A stretch of 12,322 bases of DNA, taken from the NCBI GenBank assembly GCA_002412985.1, contig DHWC01000129.1:974-13295 (forward strand). Reading direction: 5' to 3'. The stretch comes from Methylocystaceae bacterium UBA5192. Lineage in GTDB: Bacteria; Pseudomonadota; Alphaproteobacteria; Rhizobiales; Beijerinckiaceae. How positions within the stretch are numbered: the first letter of the stretch is position 1; every line of letters begins with the position of its first letter. This document shows, piece by piece, positions 7,155-12,322 of this stretch. Under the pieces are notes generated by a model, which did no database searches, had not been told where the DNA came from, and worked only from the letters and a program-made list of their open reading frames with translations. A program made the position numbers and the translations under genes.

Positions 7155-7169
7155 CTCTGTTATGCAGAG
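7155..7169 (+). repeat. Small inverted repeat CTCTG-N5-CAGAG
   Basis: CTCTG (7155-7159) and CAGAG (7165-7169) form a short perfect hairpin with loop TTATG, about 50 bases upstream of the 42-codon ORF. It may be part of that transcript's leader or an operator; it may also be chance. Confidence 0.25.
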
Positions 7170-7220
7170 GTGATTTCATGCGCGATCGACGTAAATGTAA
7201 AGATAGAAGGAGGTCTTGTC

Positions 7221-7349
7221 ATGTTGAGCTTTTGGCGCGCTTTTACCTACCGCTTAACGTTCGAGATGACTGGCGCTTTAAACCTTCTTGCTTTCGCGCT
7301 TCCTGTGCGATTAACGCCGATGCATAATTTCTCGGCGCTTTTTACGTAA
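7221..7349 (+). CDS. Small 42-residue hydrophobic protein or leader peptide upstream of dnaA
   Basis: I do not recognise this protein. The ATG at 7221 is preceded by AAGGAGGT at 7207-7214, a perfect Shine-Dalgarno sequence with 6-base spacing and the strongest in the window, which is the main reason to believe it is translated. The 42-residue product begins MLSFWRAFTYRLTFEMTGAL and ends MHNFSALFT. Leucine (8) and phenylalanine (6) make up a third of it. The middle (about 16-29) is hydrophobic but short for a membrane helix, with arginines at 6, 11 and 30. An in-frame GTG at 7143 would give 68 residues but lacks a clear ribosome-binding site. The last codons run through one terminator-like hairpin and the stop codon abuts a second; dnaA starts 130 bases later. 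It may be a separate small-protein gene or the leader peptide of a dnaA attenuator. Confidence 0.5.
   Translation: MLSFWRAFTYRLTFEMTGALNLLAFALPVRLTPMHNFSALFT
7315..7343 (+). terminator. Terminator-like hairpin 1 overlapping the end of the small ORF
   Basis: CGCCGA (7315-7320) pairs perfectly with TCGGCG (7332-7337) over an 11-base loop and is followed by C and five Ts (7339-7343). It lies inside the last codons of the 42-codon ORF, so a ribosome translating to the stop codon would cover it. That is the geometry expected if translation affected termination. Confidence 0.45.
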
Positions 7350-7373
7350 AAAACGATTCAGATCGTTTTTTTT
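7348..7373 (+). terminator. Terminator-like hairpin 2 between the small ORF and dnaA
   Basis: AAAAAACGAT (7348-7357) pairs perfectly with ATCGTTTTTT (7362-7371) around loop TCAG, and two further Ts follow. The GC content of the stem is low, so it may be leaky. Its A-run can alternatively pair with the T-run of hairpin 1, since TTTTTACGTAAAAA at 7339-7352 is itself a perfect palindrome. It separates the small ORF from dnaA. Confidence 0.65.
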
Positions 7374-7478
7374 GCTGAATAAATCAACAATTTCCTACCA
7401 ATTAATCTTAATCTGAGCGTTTAACTGGCGCGCTTCTTGTGCGCTTAAGTGTTTAAACTGTGCTCAAAAAGGCGGTCT
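7374..7478 (+). promoter_or_regulatory. Presumed proximal dnaA promoter and leader region
   Basis: If hairpin 2 terminates efficiently, a dnaA promoter must lie in these 105 bases. The sequence is AT-rich with a tandem TTAATC (about 7402-7413), then GC-rich GCGCTT repeats near 7430-7446. The only hexamer pair at workable spacing, TTAACT (from about 7421) and CTTAAG 17 bases on, is a poor match. The dnaA ribosome-binding site AAGG lies at 7469-7472. Confidence 0.35.
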
Positions 7479-8987
7479 ATGTTGGATAAACGGGATCAAT
7501 CAACGCAAGAGGGCATTGCAGTTGAAGATCGAGCGCGCTGGGAGCGCGTTAGAAATCGTTTGCGCGCGGAATTAGGCGAGGCAGTCTATAGTTCATGGTT
7601 TACGCGGCTCGAGCTTGATCGGATCGATGGCCGCACGATGCAATTGACCGTACCAACAAAATTTTTGAAAAGTTGGGTGCAATCCCATTATGCCTCACGT
7701 ATTAAAGCTCGCGTTGGTAGTGAATTTAAGTCCGTAGAGCGCGTTTTGATTGATGTGCGCTCCTCCGCCCGTAAGGCAAAGCTCCGCGATAGCGAAGGCG
7801 ACCAGCCTCTAGAGCATCCGCCGGCGGCGTTAGCAGAAAAGCCCGCTTTTAGCAGCTCTCTTGCAGAGAGTGACTTTACCGCAGGGGCGCCGTCACAGCG
7901 CCGCGCGCCGCGCCCTTCTGCGCGCGTTGAAAATGGTGCGATTATCGGATCGCCGTTGGATCGTCGTTTATCCTTCTCAACTTTTTTAGTCGGCCCCTCC
8001 AATCAGCTGGCTTATGCTGCGGCGTCGCGTGTTGCTGAGGCGCGATCGGGCGAAACGCCAATGTTCAATCCGCTCTATGCGCATGCTGGCGTTGGCCTAG
8101 GTAAAACACATTTGCTTCAAGCGCTTGCTCACGCTGCAAATGAAAATCGTCGGCGCGCAATCTATCTAACGGCAGAACGCTTCATGAGCGGCTTTGTCTC
8201 TTCCTTAACCGCGCAGACCTCTATCGCCTTTAAGGAACGGCTGCGAGCGATTGATCTTCTCATCATTGACGACGTGCAATTCCTTCAGGGGAAATCAATT
8301 CAGCAAGAATTTTGTCACACGATCAACGCCCTCATTGACGCCGGACGTCAAATTGTCGTCGCCGCAGATCGGCCGCCCTCAGAGCTCGAAAACCTGGATG
8401 AACGCGTGTTGTCTCGGTTCAAGGGTGGACTTTGTGTTGATATTGGGCCGCTGGATGAGGCTTTGCGTCACAAAATTCTAAGCACTCGAATTGCAACAGC
8501 GCGCGAGGCGCATCCAACTTTCCATGTGCCACCTGACGTCGTCGCTTATGTCGCGCGAACGATCGTCACCAATGGCCGCGATCTCGAGGGCGCCATTAAC
8601 CGCTTATTGGCGCATGTTACCTTGAACGGCGCGCCGTTGACAGTTGAGACGGCTGAGGCTGCAATCCGAGATCTCGTTCGCGCGCAAGACCCGCGTCGGG
8701 TTAAAATCGACGATATCCAAAAGCTAGTCGCGAGTCATTACAATATCTCACGGGCGGATATTCTTTCCTCTCGTCGCACAGCTAATGTTGTGCGGCCAAG
8801 ACAAATCGCCATGTATCTATCGAAGGTGTTAACGCTGCGGTCATTACCAGAAATCGGCCGACGATTTGGCGGCCGAGATCACACCACTGTGCTCCATGCG
8901 GTGCGTAAAATTGAAGAGCTCGCCTCGAAGGACAAGGGACTATCTGAAGTTATTGATCTTTTGAAACGAATTTTAAGCGAGTCTTGA
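7479..8987 (+). CDS. dnaA: Chromosomal replication initiator protein DnaA
   Basis: DnaA is the AAA+ ATPase that binds and melts the replication origin and recruits the replicative helicase. The preferred ATG at 7479 has AAGG 6 bases upstream and gives 502 residues; an in-frame GTG at 7449 would add 10 residues with no better site. Domain I (about 20-92) starts WERVRNRLRAELGEAVYSSW. A low-complexity linker, domain II, spans about 95-160. Domain III has Walker A GVGLGKTH (204-211), Walker B LLIIDDVQF (260-268) and the arginine-finger segment LDERVLSRFKGG (306-317). Domain IV has the DNA-binding signature GGRDHTTVLHAVRKIE (464-479). All motifs are intact. Upstream lie rpsT and a small ORF with terminator-like hairpins. 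Downstream is a convergent gene, not dnaN as expected. No DnaA box was seen in the upstream region. Confidence 0.98.
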   Translation: MLDKRDQSTQEGIAVEDRARWERVRNRLRAELGEAVYSSWFTRLELDRIDGRTMQLTVPTKFLKSWVQSHYASRIKARVGSEFKSVERVLIDVRSSARKAKLRDSEGDQPLEHPPAALAEKPAFSSSLAESDFTAGAPSQRRAPRPSARVENGAIIGSPLDRRLSFSTFLVGPSNQLAYAAASRVAEARSGETPMFNPLYAHAGVGLGKTHLLQALAHAANENRRRAIYLTAERFMSGFVSSLTAQTSIAFKERLRAIDLLIIDDVQFLQGKSIQQEFCHTINALIDAGRQIVVAADRPPSELENLDERVLSRFKGGLCVDIGPLDEALRHKILSTRIATAREAHPTFHVPPDVVAYVARTIVTNGRDLEGAINRLLAHVTLNGAPLTVETAEAAIRDLVRAQDPRRVKIDDIQKLVASHYNISRADILSSRRTANVVRPRQIAMYLSKVLTLRSLPEIGRRFGGRDHTTVLHAVRKIEELASKDKGLSEVIDLLKRILSES

Positions 8988-8993
8988 TTTAAT

Positions 8994-9020
8994 AAAATCC
9001 AGCTTGACCGAGATTTTTTT
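8994..9020. terminator. Possible bidirectional terminator between dnaA and the potF-like gene
   Basis: AAAATC (8994-8999) and GATTTT (9012-9017) form a perfect but AT-only-rich 6-base stem over a 12-base loop, with a T-run to 9020. The two genes converge here with only 31 bases between their stop codons, so termination of both is expected nearby. The stem is weak. Confidence 0.3.
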
Positions 9021-10104
9021 AGCGCCCTGTTTTGACGCTGGTCCAAAGTCGGTTGATGTTCTGTCGTGTGGGTTGATCTGCGCTTGTGACGGTGAACAAG
9101 CGAGCCAGTGTCGCTTGATCGGGATAGAGTGCGGGATCATTCGCAAGGGCTGGGTCGAGAAAATTACGCGCCGTCTCTACGCCGCTGGCGTAATTAGTCG
9201 CTTTAACATTTCGTGCAGCTACATCAGGTCGCAGCAAATAATCAATAAACATATAGGCTTCATTAACATGCGGCGCATTGCGCGGGATGGCGAGATTGTC
9301 GAGGATCATCAAAGATCCTTCGTTTGGAAGAACTGCGACGATGTCTGTGTCTGGGCCCATCTCTTTGGCGTGAGCGCGCGCTTGTAAAATTTCGCCCGTA
9401 CGGCCCACTGCAAAGCATGTCTCCCCAAAGGCGAGGGCGTTGCTATAGTCAAAGACATGAAATTTCTTCACCAAGCGTCGAAGCCCAGAGAGAAGATCGG
9501 CCGCGCGGCGTAATTGGTCCAGATTTTTTGAATTTGGATCAATCTTGAGCATATTTAGCGCAATCGGCAGGACCTCGTCTGGATTATCAACGATCTCAAC
9601 GCCGCAGTCAGAGAATCTTTTTAAGCCTTCTGGCCTGAGCGCCTGATCCCAGCTTGCGATGGGTTTGCCAGCGCGATCTTTTAATTTTGCCGCATTATAG
9701 CCAATGCCGATGGTTGACCAGAGATAATTCACAGCATGCGCATTGTTTGGATCAAAACGCTTCAAGCGATTATCGAGTTCTGGCCAGATATTAACTGCGT
9801 TCGCTAGGCGTTTTCTATCGAGGAGTTGTAGCGCATCCGCTTGGATCAGTCTTTGCAGAGCTGTCGCAGAAGGAACAATGAGATCATAGTCGCCCGGATT
9901 TGCGATGAGACGCGCCTCAAGCTCATCTGTCGACTCATAGGTGTCGTAGATGACTTTTATGCCCGTTTCACGGGTAAAATCTTCTAAGACGCTCGGATCA
10001 ATATAGTCGCTCCAATTATAAATATTGACAATGCGTTCAGCGGCGAGTGCGGGAGTAAGCACACTGTAGAATGTTATAAACAGCGAAAATAGCAGCTTTT
10101 TCAT
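9019..10104 (-). CDS. Periplasmic polyamine-binding protein, PotF/PotD family
   Basis: This is an extracellular solute-binding protein resembling E. coli PotF, the putrescine-binding component of the PotFGHI ABC importer. Its 361 residues match the family. An N-terminal signal peptide (MKKLLFSLFITFYSVLTPALA, cleavage expected after Ala21) sends it to the periplasm. The mature protein begins with VNIYNWSDYIDP (26-37), where Trp31, Ser32 and Asp33 match PotF ligand residues, followed by DYDLIVPSAT (72-81). SCGV-, DPNS- and LLRPDVAA-like blocks align along its length. The lower pocket differs: PotF GWAGD reads GRTGE here (Arg235, Glu238), and the pocket phenylalanine near the conserved aspartate (Asp269) is replaced by Ile267. 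Binding preference may therefore differ from putrescine. No permease or ATPase gene is visible nearby. The start ATG at 10104 has AAGGA only at a long distance (about 13 bases). It follows regA on the same strand after 152 bases. Confidence 0.88.
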   Translation of the reverse strand: MKKLLFSLFITFYSVLTPALAAERIVNIYNWSDYIDPSVLEDFTRETGIKVIYDTYESTDELEARLIANPGDYDLIVPSATALQRLIQADALQLLDRKRLANAVNIWPELDNRLKRFDPNNAHAVNYLWSTIGIGYNAAKLKDRAGKPIASWDQALRPEGLKRFSDCGVEIVDNPDEVLPIALNMLKIDPNSKNLDQLRRAADLLSGLRRLVKKFHVFDYSNALAFGETCFAVGRTGEILQARAHAKEMGPDTDIVAVLPNEGSLMILDNLAIPRNAPHVNEAYMFIDYLLRPDVAARNVKATNYASGVETARNFLDPALANDPALYPDQATLARLFTVTSADQPTRQNINRLWTSVKTGR

Positions 10105-10142
10105 TGTATTTAGCCGTTCCTTTGCATGCTTATTTTTAAGTC

Positions 10143-10161
10143 ATAGACTGTCGAGGTCTAT
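10143..10161. promoter_or_regulatory. Inverted repeat ATAGAC-N7-GTCTAT upstream of the potF-like gene
   Basis: A perfect 6-base dyad (10143-10148 and 10156-10161) with a 7-base spacer lies about 40 bases before the potF-like start codon, in the 152-base gap after regA. No T-run follows on either strand, so an operator is more likely than a terminator. The binding protein is unknown. Confidence 0.3.
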
Positions 10162-10256
10162 CGCTTTTCGCGCCTGATGATGCGCCCCGAACGATATGCC
10201 TGGAGCATTTGGAGCGATGGCGATGCTGCATTTTATGCGGGCAGGCGCCAATTGAG

Positions 10257-10874
10257 CTACCGGGGAGCGCGTTTGGCGAGAATGCGCTGCAGCGTGCGTC
10301 GGTGCATGTTCAAACGTCGCGCGGTTTCCGACACATTGCGATCACAAGATTCAAAGACGCGTTGTATATGCTCCCAGCGCACGCGGTCAGCCGACATAGG
10401 ATTTTCCTGCGCATCTGGCTTGTCGATTTGCGTGGCCATCAGCGCATGATAAATTTCATCTGCATCTGCGGGTTTTGCCAGATAGTCAAAGGCTCCAAGT
10501 TTCACGGCTGTGACAGCAGTGGCGATATTGCCGTAGCCCGTAAGGATAATGCCGCGCGCGTCGGGACGCGCTGACTTGAGCTTTGAGATGACGTCAAGAC
10601 CATTGCCGTCGCCAAGACGCATATCGATGATTGCGAAGGCTGGCGGCTTCGTTTCAAGCGCGGCAAGTCCTTCCGTCACGCTTTCACAGGCTGTGACGCT
10701 AAAGCCGCGGGCTTCCATTGCGCGAGTCAGTCGGGTCAAAAAGGGCCGATCGTCATCAAGAATGAGCAGAGTGAGCTCACCCGGCAAGGCGGGCGTCGCT
10801 TCATCTAGCTGGAGATGGGGCGCTGTGTCTTCATGCTGGGGCATGCGTTTATCAGAGTGATCAGAGTGGGGCAT
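10257..10874 (-). CDS. regA: Redox response regulator, RegA/ActR/PrrA family
   Basis: RegA-type proteins are DNA-binding response regulators activated by the kinase RegB; in alphaproteobacteria they control respiration, carbon and nitrogen fixation, and photosynthesis in response to redox state. The 205-residue protein has a receiver domain (about 33-148) with the acidic pocket at Asp40-Asp42, the phosphoacceptor Asp84 in IIDMRLGDGNG, Thr112 in LTGYGN and Lys134 in AKP. The C-terminal Fis-type helix-turn-helix is the highly conserved family block, from SADRVRWEHIQRVFESCDRN (161-180) to SETARRLNMHRRTLQRILAK (182-201). The N-terminus is about 20 residues longer than in R. capsulatus RegA, histidine-rich, and includes a repeated HSDHSD encoded by a tandem CACTCTGAT. 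The ATG at 10874 has AGGCGG about 6 bases upstream; Met11 is an alternative without such a site. It lies 57 bases after regB on the same strand. actR is the Rhizobium name for the same gene. Confidence 0.95.
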   Translation of the reverse strand: MPHSDHSDKRMPQHEDTAPHLQLDEATPALPGELTLLILDDDRPFLTRLTRAMEARGFSVTACESVTEGLAALETKPPAFAIIDMRLGDGNGLDVISKLKSARPDARGIILTGYGNIATAVTAVKLGAFDYLAKPADADEIYHALMATQIDKPDAQENPMSADRVRWEHIQRVFESCDRNVSETARRLNMHRRTLQRILAKRAPR

Positions 10875-10931
10875 AGTTTCCGCCTAGATGAGATATTTTT
10901 AGCTTACGGTCTGCGGCGAGTCGATGGCTGT

Positions 10932-12275
10932 CTAATCATTCAAGGCGATTGATCGGCTTCGCGCGCTCGAGGGCGTGATTTCCAAAGCAGCGCGTGGCCA
11001 GGTGACGCGGACGATGGCGCCGGTGCGGGGCGGTGAAACATTCATGGTGTCAACTGTGGCGCCAGAGCGTTCCAGGAGCGTTTTCGCGATGAAAAGGCCC
11101 AGTCCAAGCCCAGATTCAATATCTTTCTTTGTGCGCCGATCTGTTGGACGGCCGCGCAGATAGGGATCGCCAAGACGTTCTAACACGTCTGGCGAAAAGC
11201 CTGGGCCATCATCCTCAATAGTGATGGAAACAAGATTATTATTCCATACAGCGTCAACGCGAACCCGTGAATTCGCAAAATCCATTGCGTTTTCGACCAA
11301 ATTGCCCAGACCATAAATAATTGCCGGATTACGCGCGAGCGCAGGCGGCGTTGAAGAGCCGCGTTTGGTCACGTCTAGCGCGACATCAAATTCACGTTGC
11401 GGCTCAACGACCTCCTCAATCAGCGTGTCCAGAGACTGGATGTTCATCACGCCGCCTTCATCTTCCGAATTGAGCGATTTCAGCTTGCCGAGGATTTCCC
11501 GGCAGCGCGCAGATTCTTGCGCAAGCAAAGCAAGGTCATCCCTGAGACTAGGCGTCGAGTCCGCAGATTTTTGCAGCTCTTTCACAATCAATGTGATGGT
11601 GGCCAATGGCGTGCCCAGTTCATGCGCCGCCGCCGCCGCTAGACCGTCAAGTTGGGAGAGATGTTGTTCGCGCGCTAACACAAGTTCAGTAGCAGAGAGC
11701 GCTGTTTCTAAAAGACGCGCTTCATCCGCGACGCGAGCTGCATAGATGCCAATAAAGCTAGAGCTCAAAGCCAGTGCGGCTAAAATACTAACGCGATACA
11801 GCGGAGGAAATTTAAGCGCTTCATTTTCTCGCCAGGGCAAAGGCAAGTATTCAACGAAAAGAAATGTCGCAACCACAAGCATCGAAACGCCAAGTAAAAA
11901 TGTTAAATTTCTTGGAAGAGAGACAGCCGAAATTGTTACCGGAGCCAGAAAAAGCATCGCAAAGCCATTGGTCAGGCCGCCGGTAAGATAAAGCAAAAAG
12001 CCAAGCTGCAAAATATCGTAGCCAAGCAGAAATGCAGCTTCAATATCGCCAAGACGAAAGCTGCGCGAGGTGCCAAAGCGCAGGCCAAAATTTAATGTTG
12101 CGGAAGCGACGATAAAAACGAAACATAGGCCAACAGGAAAATCGAAACCTAAAATAAAATAGACAAAGACGAGTGCTGCTGTTTGTCCAGCAATTGCGAT
12201 CCATCGCAAAAAGATCAGCGTGTCTAAACGAAGACGACGAACGTCATTGCCAAAGGTTTCTTGAACGCTCGTCAT
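10932..12275 (-). CDS. regB: Redox sensor histidine kinase, RegB/ActS/PrrB family
   Basis: RegB is a membrane-bound histidine kinase that autophosphorylates under reducing conditions and phosphorylates RegA; it senses the quinone pool and thiol redox state. The protein is 447 residues from the ATG at 12275; a TTG codon directly before it and then an upstream in-frame stop (TGA) fix the N-terminus. About six hydrophobic segments fill residues 20-180. The quinone-site heptapeptide at 99-105 reads GGLTNGF rather than the usual GGxxNPF. The H-box AAAAHELGTPLATI has His218, and the redox cysteine is Cys258 in SARCREILGKLKSL. The histidine-cysteine distance of 40 equals that of R. capsulatus His225-Cys265. 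The N-box NLVENAMDFA (325-334), DDGPGF (355-360) and GLGLGLF (389-395) complete the ATP-binding domain. The ribosome-binding site is weak (GGA about 9 bases upstream). It forms an operon with regA. actS is the Rhizobium name. Confidence 0.95.
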   Translation of the reverse strand: MTSVQETFGNDVRRLRLDTLIFLRWIAIAGQTAALVFVYFILGFDFPVGLCFVFIVASATLNFGLRFGTSRSFRLGDIEAAFLLGYDILQLGFLLYLTGGLTNGFAMLFLAPVTISAVSLPRNLTFLLGVSMLVVATFLFVEYLPLPWRENEALKFPPLYRVSILAALALSSSFIGIYAARVADEARLLETALSATELVLAREQHLSQLDGLAAAAAHELGTPLATITLIVKELQKSADSTPSLRDDLALLAQESARCREILGKLKSLNSEDEGGVMNIQSLDTLIEEVVEPQREFDVALDVTKRGSSTPPALARNPAIIYGLGNLVENAMDFANSRVRVDAVWNNNLVSITIEDDGPGFSPDVLERLGDPYLRGRPTDRRTKKDIESGLGLGLFIAKTLLERSGATVDTMNVSPPRTGAIVRVTWPRAALEITPSSARSRSIALND

Positions 12276-12322
12276 CAAGATTCATCCATTGCTGCGCGCG
12301 TTCACAGCCCATAATTGCGCGC
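12276..12322. other. Upstream edge of regB
   Basis: The last 47 bases lie upstream of regB and are cut by the window edge. They contain repeated GCGCGC and no recognisable gene, promoter or operator. Confidence 0.4.

Noticed and set aside
7143..7220. A longer form of the small ORF starting at GTG 7143
   Set aside because: No ribosome-binding site precedes this GTG, whereas ATG 7221 has a perfect one; the extra 26 residues have no visible feature.
6874..7359. GANTC (CcrM) sites at 6874-6878 and 7355-7359 as a cell-cycle control of dnaA
   Set aside because: Two sites in about 850 bases is no more than chance expectation (about 1 per 256 positions), although one lies in the hairpin 2 region.
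6593..7478. A replication origin with DnaA boxes upstream of dnaA
   Set aside because: No TTATCCACA or one-mismatch copy was seen on either strand. The closest 9-mers (for example GTTGGATAA at the dnaA start) match at 7 of 9 or fewer, as expected by chance. An origin here is neither shown nor excluded.
10177..10574. Plus-strand frames of 90 and 121 codons opposite regA
   Set aside because: They are shadows of the regA coding strand, which has the conserved receiver and helix-turn-helix motifs.

Overview
The window is a piece of an alphaproteobacterial chromosome, most likely from the order Hyphomicrobiales (Rhizobiales). Three things point there: the echA-rpsT-dnaA gene order, a RegB/RegA-type (ActS/ActR) redox two-component system, and a GyrB, RecF and DnaA of alphaproteobacterial type. 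By eye the base composition is moderate in GC with GCG/CGC-rich codons. I cannot place it more precisely. No insertion sequence, phage gene, CRISPR array, tRNA or rRNA was seen; this is a core-genome region with an unusual arrangement.

Layout. Bases 1-1553 (minus) hold the N-terminal five-eighths or so of gyrB, cut by the window edge. recF lies just upstream of it on the same strand (1695-2834). A short divergent gap separates recF from a plus-strand run: coaBC, dut (4-base overlap) and an Rrf2-family regulator, a tight apparent operon. Then come an enoyl-CoA hydratase gene preceded by a candidate operator, and rpsT with its own strong promoter, a foldable leader and a textbook terminator. 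About 850 bases without a recognised gene follow. Their distal part carries a 42-codon ORF with a perfect Shine-Dalgarno sequence and two consecutive terminator-like hairpins, just ahead of dnaA (7479-8987). Convergent to dnaA on the minus strand are a PotF-like periplasmic polyamine-binding protein, the response regulator RegA/ActR and its sensor kinase RegB/ActS; regB-regA forms a two-gene operon.

How the genes relate. dnaA, recF and gyrB are the replication initiation, recombination and topology genes that usually sit with dnaN in one cluster. Here dnaN is absent between dnaA and recF, and recF-gyrB lies on the other side and on the other strand from dnaA, so the ancestral cluster has been broken and rearranged. 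dut (dUTP removal) and coaBC (coenzyme A synthesis) are housekeeping. RegB/RegA is a global redox regulator of energy metabolism.

Most worth a second look: (1) the small ORF plus double hairpin upstream of dnaA, which could be an attenuator-like leader or a new small-protein gene; (2) the split dnaA/recF-gyrB cluster without dnaN; (3) a RegB whose quinone-site heptapeptide reads GGLTNGF instead of GGxxNPF; (4) a PotF-like protein with substituted ligand-box residues and no transporter genes beside it; (5) a palindrome next to the Rrf2 gene overlapping a putative -10 element; (6) two mutually exclusive hairpins in the rpsT leader.
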